From Lucinisca nassula (taxonomy: Eukaryota > Mollusca > Bivalvia > Lucinida > Lucinidae), in contig OY757026.1 of NCBI GenBank assembly GCA_963580285.1, positions 45,997,431 through 46,061,430 on the forward strand: a DNA stretch of 64,000 bases, in the 5' to 3' direction. This document shows, one piece after another, positions 9,691-21,183 of this stretch (within the stretch, counting starts at the first letter, position 1; each line of letters opens with the position of its first letter). Made by a program: the position numbers and the translations under genes. Under the pieces are notes generated by a model. That model had not been told where the DNA came from. It saw only the letters and a program-made list of their open reading frames with translations, and ran no database searches.

Positions 9691-10164
9691 ACTTTAAAAG
9701 TACTTCATTTTTTAACTTTTTTACAGTCAAAATAAGTGTAACATAAACCAAAGCATCACGATTCTACAGCTAGGTCATGCGTGTAGCCTCAAATACTTTT
9801 TGAAATATAATCCTACGGAAGAAAGTGACAAGTTACAAACCAGAAATCAAATATCAGCGTATATTTTTGCAATGCAAATATTTCCTCGTGATTGTGCAAG
9901 ACAATAGCTGAAGCAATGGGCGGACTTCATATAATTTTTATGTTGTTTAGCATCCCCTTACCAGTGATTTATGGAGCAGGGGTGGTGCATAAGTCAGGGT
10001 TTTACAAACTGAAAGTACCAATACGTAGTAAGTACAGTGGCTTCATAGTCAACCCATATTATGTATGATGATGGAATTTCCACCAATGTGTTTGGAGTGG
10101 TCCATTTCAAATTATATGGTGTCAGATTTATTTTGTTTATGGTAAAGTGTGCAAAAGCGTTTAT
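9691..10164. other. No recognisable feature
   Basis: AT-rich sequence without supported genes or repeats. Confidence 0.4.
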
Positions 10165-10355
10165 GTCGTAGTCCAAATAGGAATTTAGCCAGATCCGGAA
10201 TCTGGCTAGTCTAAAAAGGAATTCTTATTTGGCCTGGGCAGATTCCGGATCTGGCTAAATTAATTTTTAGTTTGTCTGGCTAAACTCTGTATAGTCCAAA
10301 TAAGAATTCCTATTTGGCTAGGCAGATTCTCGATCTGGCTAAGCTGGTCAGGCCA
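10165..10355. repeat. Cluster of short inverted repeats
   Basis: Three copies of 'cagattccggatctgg' or close variants alternate with 'ccaaataggaatt' in both orientations. The motif 'ccagatccggaatctgg' is itself a palindrome. The block could fold into nested hairpins; it may be a decayed MITE. Confidence 0.5.
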
Positions 10356-10383
10356 AATAGGAAACTTGGTTTAATGGTAACAG

Positions 10384-10880
10384 ACCTTGTTTGAATAGTA
10401 CAGTGGTATATTCAGGACATCCAATAGAATATTTTGAAAAATATGTCGAGCGCTCGACATATTATCTCGAGCGCTCGACATAATATCCCCAGCGCGCATC
10501 ATATTATCTCGAGCGTTCGACATATTATCTCGAGCACTCGACATAATATCTCGAGCTTTCGACATATTATCTCGAGCGCTTGACATATTATCTCGAGCGC
10601 TTGACATATCATCTCGAGCGCTTTACATAATATCGCGAGCGCTCTACATGATATATCGAGCGTTCTACATAATATCTCGAGCGGTCTGCATACTATCTCG
10701 AGCACTCTACATAATATTTCGAGCACTCCACATAACATCGCGAGCGCTCCACATGTTATCTCGAGCGCTCGACATGTTATCTTGAGTGCTCGACATATTA
10801 TCACGAGCGATCGATATGTCATCTCTAGCGCTCGACATGTTATCTCGAGCGCTCAGCTTCTAATTCCCAGCACTCAAAAT
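10384..10880 (+). repeat. 21 bp palindromic minisatellite, array 1
   Basis: About twenty tandem units of a 21 bp motif around 'cgagcgctcgacatatta' (exact 21 bp steps at 10574, 10595, 10616, 10637). The core GAGCGCTC is self-complementary, so each unit is a small hairpin. Because 21 is divisible by three, ORFs run through it with 7-residue repeats, but this is not evidence of a gene. The outer flank 'acagtggtatattcagg' to 'aatattttga' also flanks array 2, in reverse. Confidence 0.85.
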
Positions 10881-11199
10881 ATTACCATGGGCGCTCTGGA
10901 TCATATCGAAGCATCAGTTTGGCTGCTGCACTTACCTGGTCACAAAGCACTCAAGATCCTTAAAGACCCGCTTGTTTATAGTTTTAAATTGTATAAGTTA
11001 TTAAGGCCCTGCCAACAATATTTCTGTGATTTTGGAGACGTTGCCTGCAAGTACTTCGGACTTTTACCCGACATTAGGATGAAATGCATACCAATTCCTA
11101 TATTCATTAACGTTAACTGTTACAGGTAAAAGCATGTGCCCCCCCCCCCACCCCTCCCCTCCCCCCCCCCAATCCCCTCCCCTCCCCCCCCCCCCCACA

Positions 11200-11440
11200 C
11201 ACACACATGCTCATCGGGGCTTGGAGAAATAGATTGGGCTGCATGATGCTTCCACACAGAGCTGAAACCGAGCGCATATGAGCTAGTAACCCGCTTAGAG
11301 GATCTTAGCCTACCCGAGCAAAGTTGTTTAAGTCCATGCATATAAACCCTATACATTTCAATGGACGGCAGGGGTTGAGATGTCATTTCATCTCAGTGTT
11401 GGGTAAAAGTCCCACAAAATTGGAAGCAACGTCTCCAAAA
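11200..11440 (+). repeat. C-rich/CA tract and V copy 4
   Basis: A C-rich, CA-containing tract at 11136-11205 is followed by a V element from 'catcggggcttggagaaa' to 'cgtctccaaaag'. It lacks the terminal 'acggggacgtt' segment. A 50 bp antisense scrap of V lies just upstream (11038-11090). Confidence 0.6.
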
Positions 11441-11765
11441 GACCTGTATCTTATTTATGCTATTAAAAGTGAGTATCCGTTATTTCCTCCTTAATAGGAG
11501 TTTACTAGAACCCACAGTCCATTCTTTGAACAGCGTTGTTCAAAACACCATTTTCCGGCTTTGACTCAATTTCTTTTTCTGCCATTGGTCATTTACACGC
11601 ACGCGTGCGCGCGAGGGATGTGCTTGTTAACCTGACAAGTTTGCCAATAGACGTTTCCTCCATAGAAGTTTCGCCCGTTTCAACGTCCCCGGTTGTTTCT
11701 TGCCCAAAGCCTGATCGTTCTCCCCACACCGTTTCGCCCATTTAGCAATATTTGTATGTCAAATA
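11441..11765. other. No recognisable feature
   Basis: Includes an alternating purine/pyrimidine run 'acgcacgcgtgcgcgcg' near 11596. A 69-codon open stretch here has no recognisable content. Confidence 0.35.
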
Positions 11766-11769
11766 AACA

Positions 11770-12335
11770 TCTTATTTGAAATGAGGTTTAACGTCCCCGT
11801 CAATGCTATTTATGTCATTTTGGAGACGTAGTTTCCAATGTTTGTTTGATTTGAGATTTAACGTCCCCAGCAACACTGTAAAGGTCATTTTGGAGACGTT
11901 GCTTCCATTTTTGTGGGGCTTTTGCCCGACATTGAGACGAAATGACATCTCAAGCCCTGCCGCCCAATGAAACCAATAGGGTTTATAAGCATGGACGGGC
12001 CGACTCGCACCGCTTTGCCTGGGCAGTACTCGTGTGCGGGTCGGTTTTTAGCTCTGCTGGAAGCATCATGCAGCCCATATATTTCTTCAAGCCCCGATGG
12101 GCGGGGACCGTGCTTCCAATGTTGTGGGGCTTTCATCCGACACTGGGATGAAATGACTTTTCAAGCCCTGTCACCCATTGAAACCAATGGGGTTTATGTG
12201 CACTACTTTTCATGGACAAGCTTAGGCCTTCTAAGCGGTTTACTATAACTCGTGTGTGGTAAGTTTCAGATTTGCATGGACGCACCCTGCAGCCAAATTT
12301 ATTTATCCAAGCCCCAATGGGCGGGATGCTTCGGT
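11770..12335 (-). repeat. Two or three antisense V copies in tandem
   Basis: The 'gtttaacgtcccc' terminus occurs at 11787 (truncated after ~60 bp) and at 11856; the latter opens a fuller copy ending 'gatgggcggggacc' at 12105. A second V body follows directly ('gtgcttccaatgttgtggg'), ending 'ccccaatgggcggg' at 12325. Head-to-tail clustering suggests insertion into an older V copy or local duplication. Confidence 0.65.
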
Positions 12336-12392
12336 ATGCGGCTAGCAAGAACTCGGAACAGAATGCACGGTGAGCATTCGCACATTTCGAGG

Positions 12393-12930
12393 CTCGAGAT
12401 GATACATCGAGCGCTCAAGATAACATGTCTAGCGCTCGAGATGATCTGCCGAGCGTTCAAGGTATTATGTCGAGCGCTCGAGATATTATGTACAGCGCTC
12501 GAGATAATATGTAGAGCGGTCGAGGTATTATGTCGAGCGCTTGAGATATTATATTGAGCGCTCGCGATATTATGTAGAACGCTCGAGATAACAAGCCGAG
12601 CGCTCGAGGTATTATGTAGAGCGCTTGGGATATTATGTAGAACGCTCGAGATAACAAGTCGAGTGCTCGGGATATTGTGTAGAGCGCTCAAGATAATATG
12701 TTCAGCGTTCGAGATAATAAGTCGAGCGCTCGAGATATTATGTAGAGCGCTCGAGATAATATGTAGAGCGAACGAGGTATTATGTTGAGAGCTCAAAATA
12801 ATATGTCGCGCGTTCGAGACAATATGTTAAGCGCTCAAGATACTATATTGAGCGCTCTAGATATTATGTCGAGCGCTCGACATAATATTGTCCAAAATAT
12901 TATATTGAATGCCCTAAAATATGCCACCGT
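12393..12930 (-). repeat. 21 bp palindromic minisatellite, array 2 (inverted to array 1)
   Basis: Over twenty units of 'cgagcgctcgagatatta' type, the reverse complement of array 1. At its outer end, after 'gtcgagcgctcgacataat', comes 'aatattatattgaatgccc' and 'atatgccaccgtag', the complement of the array 1 outer flank. Arrays and flanks thus form an inverted pair enclosing about 1.5 kb that contains V copies. Confidence 0.85.
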
Positions 12931-13345
12931 AGAATATTGATTAATTGGCTTCAATAAGAGTTGTTATTTCTTCGAGATTTGTTTTAACTAGATAATAATA
13001 ATAGCCCGCATGCACACGTCGCAAGGGCAACGTTAAATCAACGTCGGTGCGACGTTTCACCGGCGGAGATGTGACCTTGCATAAAAGACATGACGTTGCA
13101 CCGACGCTGATGTGATGGCACATTTACGTCATATGCCCGCTGGGAAGAATTTATTGACTTATTTTTGTCATTAAGACCACCCTAGCTATTACTTACATGC
13201 TTAATTGATTATCTGCCTGAACCAGATATGTGAATAACCATTTTAATTGTTTATACTTACATTACGTAGCAACAAAAGATGAAAGAAAATATCATAATTG
13301 TTTACGCCCTAAAGTTTAATCACTACAACTGGTGTTAAATAGAAT
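12931..13345. other. No clear feature; short hairpins
   Basis: Contains partly self-complementary stretches around 'caacgtcggtgcgacg' (about 13040) and 'cgttgcaccgacgctg' (about 13093). Otherwise unremarkable. Confidence 0.35.
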
Positions 13346-13362
13346 TGGAGGCAATGATCAGG

Positions 13363-13945
13363 AATCTCACCAGAACCTTCGCTGCTCGCTCATACAAGCA
13401 GTGAATCAAGAGAAACCTTCAGACAGAAAGCCTTAATAAAACCCTGGGCCTTCTGGTATCAGACAAGAAGATTTTTAAACGTTCATTTTATGGTTCAATG
13501 CAACAAGATATGTATCACAGGGAGGGACAGGGCTATAATTTTAACAATTTTGTCCACTGGACAAAGCTACTTATGAATTATCAAAGAGCTGGTCCTTCCC
13601 GTTTAAGGTTTTCCTTAAACAATTCTATGTAAAACATGAGGGCCCCAGGCGAGGCAATGTTTCGCCCCATGCCTGTAATTTGAACAAACCTGGCAGAGGT
13701 CCCCTAGATAAAGGTGTTTACCAAAGTTAAAATGCAAGGCCTGCCGATTTCAGATGAGAAGATAGTTAAATGTATTCCCTGTACGAGTCTTTGTTAGACA
13801 TGTGGGTCCCTAGCCGGGCCAGGCCAATTTTTGGCTCCAGGACTAATATTTGAACAATCTTAGTAGAGATCCACTAGACGAAACTGTGCTTCAAATATCA
13901 AACGTTCGTTTGCCTGACCGTGGTTAGCATCAAAGACTTATTCTA
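13363..13945 (+). repeat. Short shared repeat plus diverged U repeats
   Basis: 13363-13430 matches 25325-25395 ('gaaccttcgctgctcgct', 'acaagcagtgaatca'). From 13440 three to four diverged U units follow, with 'gtaaaacatgagggcccc' and 'ctagacgaaactgtgctt'. Confidence 0.55.
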
Positions 13946-14165
13946 AAACTATAACGATATGGTATACGCGGTAATCTTCTTTTATGGCTTGAAAGACAGA
14001 AGTGAATGCTATGATCAGATATCAATACAATTAACCCATCAGAGACACCAAACGAAAAGAAACACAAACGTGAAATATCTAGACCCAAATCGAAACATCA
14101 ATAGCGGAAAGCCAAAAGTCCAATTGGCTATCCAAAACAAAAAGATACTAGAGTCCCAATTGGGC
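13946..14165 (-). repeat. PLE 3' tail fragment
   Basis: Contains 'gatcagatatcaataca', 'gagacaccaaacga' and 'aatagcggaaagcc', in the usual antisense order of the PLE tail, truncated at both sides. Confidence 0.6.
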
Positions 14166-15080
14166 CAGAATCGCTCACCTGGATGAGGCCGATTATACAT
14201 GACCTTGGTTGCTATTTTGTCTATCAGATCACATTGCCTTTAGCAATCTGCATGTTGTCTTGATTCCTGAACAACATTGTCTGATTTTGGATTCAGGAAG
14301 AAACAAGGATTTGAGCAATTCTGAAACTCCTTGTTGCACCCATTGTCTCACACTGTCTTACAGTTTAATCGGACAGATGAGCAAATGTGGTATGAAGGTT
14401 TTCAAGATGGCTGCCATTGCGGCCATCTTGGCTATCAGAACACAACAAATGTAGAAATTCTGAATCTCCATGCCACCCTAATGTATCTCATCAAGTCCAA
14501 TCTAACTTCTAACTTATAGTTTGAGAGAAGATGTCATTTGAAGAATTTCAAGATGGGTACCATGATTGCGACTTTCGATGTCAAACGAAATTCTGAATCT
14601 TGCGTCCATACAAGTTCCAACTCTGTTTCAACTGAAGTCGCTATTGCCAAGACAACATTTTCCCCATTATGTGTCAATGGGAGACTAAAGGGCAAGCAAC
14701 CCTCATGTGAATAGTCTGATCTGCACTACAATAAACAGGTCCAAGACTTTATGGCTGTTCTCATTACCTGTAATTCTGATGAAGATTCCATCAAAAATGA
14801 AATCGCTATCACCTGGGCAATATTTTCCTAAGGGCCCTCAAGAATGGGTAACTCATGCCAGCCAAACATAAACTTGCCCTAGATTGTATACCGGTCCTCA
14901 TTACCTGCAAGTTTGATGAAGCTTTTATCAAAACAATGGAGCCAATGTCTGTCGGACAACATGTTTATGCAAGCTTGATATAGATACTATCATGAGTAAA
15001 TCCACGGTCGAGCAGACAACATTTTCCCGATTATACGTCAATGGAAGACTAAAGTGCAAGTACCTCTCATTTGAATAATC
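14166..15080. repeat. W repeats (two or three diverged units)
   Basis: A ~300-400 bp repeating unit marked by 'ttcaagatggctgccattg', 'cggccatcttggctatca' and 'aacaaggtccaag'-like text. A further unit lies at 15410-15835, beyond an N element that interrupts the array. Confidence 0.5.
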
Positions 15081-15084
15081 CAAT

Positions 15085-15390
15085 CTGCCAAAATTAAAAC
15101 TTGTCAACATCACGTGAACGAGTCCGTGAAATGACGACCAACTAAACCCCGCTTTATATAGAGAAAACTGGGGTTTACCGGGCTATACACTATTTTTCTT
15201 ATTCTTGCTCCAAGGCATAGGTTGTGGGTACTCATTAGAACCGCCTCAACGAGGCGGTTCTTATGAGCACCCACAACCTATGTTTGCAGTATGTATTAGA
15301 AAAATATCACGGATTTTCATCAGAAAAATGGCCATTTTGGAGACGTGTGAAAATGCACTAATTGGCACGGGTGTGTTATCGAAATGAAGA
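15085..15390 (+). mobile_element. Hairpin MITE N
   Basis: From 'aacatcacgtgaacgag' to 'cgggtgtgttatcgaaat', with the central hairpin built on 'cattagaaccgcctcaa' and its complement. It belongs to the subfamily with 'tggccattttggagacg' in the right arm, like 23630 and 53088. Confidence 0.75.
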
Positions 15391-15409
15391 TTCTATGGCT
15401 GTGCTCATT

Positions 15410-15835
15410 ACCTACCAGAAGCGCTCATCTGGATTAGGCTGATCATGATGCGTCACACTGTGCCGCGGTGGCCATCTTGGCTTTTAGATGAGATTACCTT
15501 TAGCAATCCTGAATCTGTATATTCACTTCATGCAGCCACTTAAATTTCTGGGCACAATTTTTATTAAAAAGTATACTTGGTTTGGTTTGAAGGTTTTCAA
15601 AACGGCCATCTTGCCGGCCATCCTGCATATCACAACAAAACAATTTTAGCAGACACCCTGATGACTGTCATTTAGTTCAATCCAGCTTCTGACTAACAGT
15701 TTAAGAGATGTCATTTGAAGATTTTCAATACGGACGCCATGGTTGCCAGGTTGGATTTGAAACACAACGATTTTAACAATTCTAAATCTGGCTTCTCTAC
15801 AAGTTTCAACTCAGTCTGACATTTTATTCTGAAGG
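15410..15835. repeat. W repeat unit
   Basis: Continuation of the W array after the N element: 'gaggctgatcatgatgc'-like text, 'ttcaaaacggccatcttg', 'ttgaagattttcaatacgg'. No coding content. Confidence 0.45.
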
Positions 15836-15867
15836 AGATATCGAACATGTGAAAAGTAAATAATAAT

Positions 15868-15901
15868 TCTAACACAGCGCGCCTATATAGGCAATGGAAA
15901 A
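15868..15901. repeat. Terminal scrap of element K
   Basis: 'ttctaacacagcgcgcct' then 'atataggcaatggaaa' matches the K terminus at 24480-24512 and 8735. It is joined directly to PLE sequence at about 15902. Confidence 0.7.
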
Positions 15902-16460
15902 TATCTTTTGAAATTTTTAATGCCTAGTTTAAGGTGACGTAAAGACGCCTTAGGTTTTGGAGATAATACGCAAGTATTTTGAGAGCAGACAGTTCAATAG
16001 TTCCAGAATGCTAAGTTTCCGTTTTTAAGGACTTTATGCTCAACATACTCTCGTTTACACCATCGATTACCAAACTAATTGAATGCAGCAGCGATTTCTT
16101 CTCTACACTTACTGAAATCAATTTAAGAAGGAAATCGATAGTTCGGTCCTTTAGAAATTATATTTCGTATCCTAGAATTAGGAATAGTTTTAAATTGCCA
16201 GTAATTATATCAGCAACAGCAGGATAGCAGTATACCGAGTTTTACCATATCAGGTATCAGGAGAATTAGTATTAATATCTGAACCAAGTTTATGGAAATT
16301 AAAAACGATAGATCTACAGGTTTGTTGAATTTTTAGCAAATTATGTGTGTGTCAGTATTTTGAAATTAAGTAGGAATTGATGAAATTACCGAACTGTCCC
16401 GGAAGATACCAGGCCAATGTATAAAATCCCAACCATTATAAATGAAATATATTTTGATGT
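15902..16460 (-). pseudogene. PLE internal fragment (pre-RT region)
   Basis: Matches the complement strand of the main PLE at about 61590-62165: 'gcctagtttaaggtgacgt', 'catcgattaccaaac', 'ttcggtcctttagaaatt', 'gccagtaattat'. It covers the linker with the CxC region and upstream residues but neither the RT catalytic core nor the endonuclease. Several indels; clearly dead. Confidence 0.75.
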
Positions 16461-16469
16461 AATGCTTTG

Positions 16470-16850
16470 TTTGTTTGTTTGTTTGTTTGTTTGATTTGAA
16501 GTTTAACGCCCCCGTCAACACTGTAAAGGTCATTTTGGAGACGTTGCTTCCAATTCTGTGGGACTTTTACTAGACATTGAAAAGAAATGACATCTCAAGG
16601 CCTGCCGCTCAATGAAACCGATAGGGTTTATAAGCATGGACGGGCCGACTCGCACCGCACTGCCTGGGCAGGCTTAGACCTCTAATCGGTTTCCCAGTGC
16701 TCGTGTGCGGATCGGTTTCGGCTCTGCTGGAGATGTCATTTCATCTCAATGTCGGGTAAAAGTCCCACACAAAAATTGGAAGCAACCTCTCCAAAATGAC
16801 CTATACAGTGTTGACGGGGACGTTAAACCTCAAATCAAACAAACAAAAAC
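16470..16850. repeat. Two V copies in inverted arrangement
   Basis: An antisense V preceded by a (GTTT)n run (the retroposon tail) extends to 'tcggctctgctgg' at 16733. It is followed at once by a sense 3' half V ('agatgtcatttcatctc' to 'acggggacgttaaacctc' plus an AAAC tail). The result is a foldback with (GTTT)n and (AAAC)n at its two ends. Confidence 0.75.
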
Positions 16851-16859
16851 AAATCTATC

Positions 16860-17955
16860 TCAAATGGTTAAAATTATGACATAGTAGGCCAAATGTCAAG
16901 GACACAGGTCAAAACCTTTTGTATGATTGGGAAACCCTTGCCACAAGAAACTTATATAGAAATTATGAAGACTTTATGTCAAATGGTTCAAAAGTTTAGA
17001 CAAAGTAGCTCACAGGACATAGTCATAGGTCAAACTTTTTGTATGGGTGGGTAGCCCATGTCACAAGGAACATATTTGCCAAATATGAAGGATTTATCTC
17101 AAACAGATAAAAAGTTATAATTAGGTAGGTCACAGGTCAAAATTTTTGCAGGAGTGGGAAGCCCTTGTCACAAGTAACCAACAAGCCAGATATGAAGGCT
17201 CTATCTTAAATGGTTCAAAAGTAATGACAAAGTAGACCAAAGGTCAAGGTCACAGGTCAAACTTCTTTCATATGGATGGGGAGTCCTTGTCACAAGAAAC
17301 ATACATGCCAAATATGAAGGTTCTACCTCAAATGGTTCAAAAGGTATGATAAAGTAGGTCACATGTCAATGTCACAGGTCATTTTTGTATGAATAGGAAG
17401 CGCTTGTCACAAGAACCTTCATGCCAAATATGAAGGCTCTATCTCAAATGCTTCAACGTTATGACAAAATAGGTCAAAGGTCAATTTCATAGGTAAAATA
17501 TTTTGTATGGTTGAGAAGATCTTGTCACAAGGAACATACATGTCAAATGTGAAGGCTCTATCTCAAATGGTTCAATAGTTATGATAAAGTAGGTCACATG
17601 TCAAGGTCAATGTCACAGGTCATTTTTGCATGAATAGGAAGCGCTTGTCACAAGAACCTACATGCCAAATATGAAGGCTATATCTCAAATGCTTCAACGT
17701 TATGACAAAATAGGTCAAAGGTCAATTTCATAGGTGTAAAATATTTTGAATGGTTTGGAAAACCTTGTCATAAGGAACATACATGTCAAATATGAAGGCT
17801 CTATCTCAAATGGTTCAATAGTTATGATAAAGTAGGTCACAGGTCAAGGACAAGGTCACAATATATTTTTGGTATATATGAGTGGGAAGCCCTCGTCTAA
17901 TGGAACTTAATGCTAAATTGGAGGCGCTATCTTAAACGGTTCAGAAGTTATGACA
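16860..17955. repeat. ~120 bp tandem array X, about nine units
   Basis: The landmark 'aaatatgaaggctctatc' (with variants) recurs at about 17081, 17189, 17310, 17426, 17545, 17667 and 17788, spacing 108-122 bp. Units share 'cttgtcacaaggaacata' and 'aagtaggtcacaggtc'. The stretch 17345-17820 is two near-identical ~242 bp dimers, indicating later duplication. Confidence 0.85.
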
Positions 17956-18444
17956 AGATGACCTACTGATCTACTTTTTGATTCGACATCACCAATATTC
18001 GAACTTGACCCAGATATTGTCAAGATGATCTTTCTGAGCAAGATTTATGATAAATGGACCCAAAACTGTTACCGCTAGAGTGTCCACAAGATTTTTCTAT
18101 GATTTGACCTACTGACCTACTGTTTGATCCGACATGACCCATATTCGAATTTGACCCAGATATTGTCAAGATGATCATTCTGAACAAGTTTTATGATGAT
18201 TGGACCAACACTGTGGCCTCTAGAACTATTACAGTATTTTCTACAATTTGACCTGCTGACCTACTTTTTGATCCAACATGACCCATATTCGAACTGTACC
18301 GAGATATTGTCAAGATGATAATTCTGAGCAAGATTGTTGATGATCATACCAAAACCGTGGCCTCTAGTGTGTTCACAAGGTTTTTTTCTATGATTTGACC
18401 TACTGACCTACTTTTTAACATGACATGACCCGTATTCGAACTTG
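17956..18444. repeat. ~145 bp tandem array T, left part
   Basis: Unit landmarks are 'gacctactgacctactttt', 'gacccatattcgaacttg', 'gatattgtcaagatgat' and 'gtgttcacaaggttt'. It stops within a unit at 'attcgaacttg' (18444), where a PLE copy begins; the array resumes at 20113 with 'accgagatattgtc'. Confidence 0.85.
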
Positions 18445-19546
18445 CTTCTAGTCTGTCTACCTACGATTTTTCCACTCTTTACACTACACTTCCTCATAAT
18501 CTTATAAAAGAAAAGCTTAATGATTTAATTGAATGGGCTTTTCACAGAGAAGATTCTCTCTATCTTGCATGTAATGTCAGAAATGCATTTTTCACTTCTA
18601 AAGAGCATAAGAATTATACACTTTGGTCATGTCAGAAAGTGTGTGATGCCCTCACCTTTCTACTTGACAATATTTATATTAGATTCGGTACTAAGTTATT
18701 TAGACAAATTGTGGGTATTCCGATGGGTACTAATTGCGCACCTCTTGTGGCTGATCTGTTCTTGTATTGTTATGAAAGAGACTTCATTTTGTCGCTTTCC
18801 ATTGATAACCAATCTGAAATTATTGAAGCTTTTAGCTCTACTTCTAGATATTTAGATGATTTATTAAATATTGATAATACCTATTTTGATGGTTTGATCA
18901 GTCAGATTTACCCCCTAGAACTTCAGTTAAATAAAGCAAATTCTTCTGATACCGAGGCCCCGTTTTTGGATTTACATCTATCTATTGTAGATGGATTTGT
19001 TTCGTGCAAAATTTATGATAAACGCGATGACTTTGATTTTGAGATTGTAAATTTTCCTTTTTTGGATGGTGATGTTCCTCGTGCGCATCCTATGGCGTTT
19101 ATATTTCGCAATTAATTCGATTTGCTAGAGTGTGTAGTCATGTAACTGACTTCAACACTCGTAATAAATTATTAACGGCTAAACTTCTTAATCAGGGTTA
19201 TCAGTACCATAAACTACGCAAACCTTTTCAAAATTTTATAGACGCCATTCTGATTTAATTTCAAAATTCAATATTGGACTTAAATCTCTTCTGCAACAAG
19301 GTCTATCGGAACCCGAATTTTATGGTGACTTAGTATATAAATTCAGAAAAAATATATAACCGCAATGACTTCAGCACCCAATTTCGTAAAATCATTCTTC
19401 GATATAAAAAGATTGGGTACAACATGGATATTATACGACAGACTGCATGCATGGTAGTTAACCCAATCACGGTTGGCAACTTTGCTTCCCTCTTTAATTG
19501 CACGCCGGTGGGTCAGGCCTCAGATTCTATGACGGCTCCAACGTAA
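18445..19546 (+). pseudogene. PLE reverse transcriptase, 5'-truncated copy A
   Basis: Reads 'SSLSTYDFSTLYTTLPHNL', then 'WAFHREDSLYLACNV' and 'GIPMGTNCAPLVADLFLY', and the catalytic box 'SRYLDDLLNIDN' (YLDD, two Mg-binding aspartates). After a one-base deletion near 19085 the frame shifts, but the conceptual protein continues to 'NFASLFNCTPV' and a TAA at about 19544. No GIY-YIG endonuclease follows the RT, as expected if it lies N-terminal in this PLE type. This copy starts inside the RT and sits within tandem array T. It serves as the uninterrupted reference for the LINE insertion at 57.7-60.4 kb. Confidence 0.85.
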
Positions 19547-20112
19547 AGGCTTATTGAAAATTAAAGAGATAATGTTGGTTGGTGCCTGATGCTCTGTCTC
19601 TGGTCGGGCTCATCGGAGTCTAACTGTTGGTTTTTTTTTGCTTCAGCATTTCAGTGGTTTCTTGCTGTCGAGTCCTCACCGTTGTGTCACCTCTGTGGTT
19701 CTTTGATTTCTGTGATCACGGAGATGTTGCACTGATGAGTTAGGAGGCCTTCATGCGGACTGAACACATTATTTGTCTAAATCGCGACGGAAGTAAGGGC
19801 GAGGATTGTGGCCACGTAAAATCGATTTAAGCCCCCCAGTGGAAATCTTCCACTGACCGTTCCAAGGCGGCTCTTCTGTGGCGATTTATTTATGTTGTTG
19901 TTTGTTACTTACTGTGTGTATCACTTGTGTCTTTTAATTTTGGATGGCCATATGGCCATTTTGTGGGAAAGTAACTGTCCATATGGCCTTCCTTTGTTTA
20001 GGTTTCCATTATGGTCTGGTCGCTTAATGTTTGTATTTCTTTCCCTTTGGTGTCTTTTATGGATGGAGTAAGTTAATTGTATCAATTCCTGATCTTTGTT
20101 TTACTTCTACTT
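19547..20112 (+). repeat. PLE 3' tail / pseudo-LTR of copy A
   Basis: Follows the RT stop without a break: 'aatgttggttggtgcctga', 'ccagtggaaatcttccac', 'ccgttccaaggcgg', 'gtgggaaagtaactgtcc', ending 'tttgttttacttctacttt'. This contiguity shows that the widespread repeat with these landmarks is the PLE 3' region. It ends exactly where array T resumes. Confidence 0.85.
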
Positions 20113-21172
20113 TGACCGAGATATTGTCGAGATGATCATTCTGAGCAAGCTTGATGATGATCAGTCAAAAAGCAAGTTTGATGATGATTGGACCCAAACT
20201 GTGGCCTTTAGCGTGTTCACGAGGTTTTTCAATGATTTAACATACTGACCTACTTTTTGACCCAACATGACCCATATTCGAACATAACCGAGATAATTCT
20301 GAGCAAGCTTGATGATGATCAGTCAAAAAATGTGGCCTATAGTTTGTTCACGCGGTTTTACTATGATTTGACCTACTGACCTACTTTTTGACCCGACATC
20401 TATATTTGAATTAGACGGAGACATTGCCAAGATTATCATTCTGAGCTTGATTAATAATGTTCGGACCAAATCTGTGGCCTCTGGTGTGTTCACAAGGTTG
20501 TTCTATGATTTGACCTACGGACCTACTTTTTGACCCGACATGACTCATAATCGAACTTGACCGAGATATCGCCAAGATGATCATTCTAAGCTAGACTGAT
20601 GGTGATCGGACCAAAACTTTATCCTCTAATATGTTCACAAGTTTTTGTTTATGATTTGACCTACTGACCTACTTTTTCAGCCGACACGACCCATATTAGA
20701 ATTCGCCCGAGATATTGCCAAGATGATCATATGAGCAAGTTTGATGATGATAAGACCAAAACTAAGGCGTCTAGTGTGTTCACAAGTTTTATCTTGAATT
20801 TGACCTACTGACCTACTTTTTTACCCGACAAGACACATATTGGATCCTGACCGAGATATTGTCAAGATCATCATTTTGAGCAAGATTGATGATAATTAGA
20901 CCCAAACTAAGGCCTTTAATGTGTCCACAAGTTTTTTTCTATGATTTGACCTACTGACCTGCTTTCTGACCCGAAATGACCCATATTTGAACTTGACCGA
21001 GATATTGTCATGCTGATCATTCTTACCAAGTCTGATGATTGGCCCAAAACTGTGGCCTCTAGAGTGTTCACAAGGAAAAGTTTACGCACACACGACGCGC
21101 GACGGACGACAATGCCGGACATCTCAGTCACAAAAGCTCACCATGACCTTCAGTCAGGTGAGCTAAAAAAAC
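20113..21172. repeat. ~145 bp tandem array T, right part
   Basis: About seven units continuing the array at 17956. The first two are shortened by internal deletions. It ends 'catgaccttcagtcaggtg', followed by the hAT-like MITE. Confidence 0.85.
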
Positions 21173-21183
21173 GTAGTAAAAAC

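Noticed and set aside
10371..12796. Proteins with 7-residue repeats (SSARDNM or ICRALEI type) over 100 codons long
   Set aside because: The 21 bp minisatellite is a multiple of three, so several frames stay open on both strands.
19547..20112. C-terminal endonuclease domain of the PLE
   Set aside because: No open frame after the RT stop and no GIY-YIG-type motif; the region is the noncoding tail shared by all tail copies.
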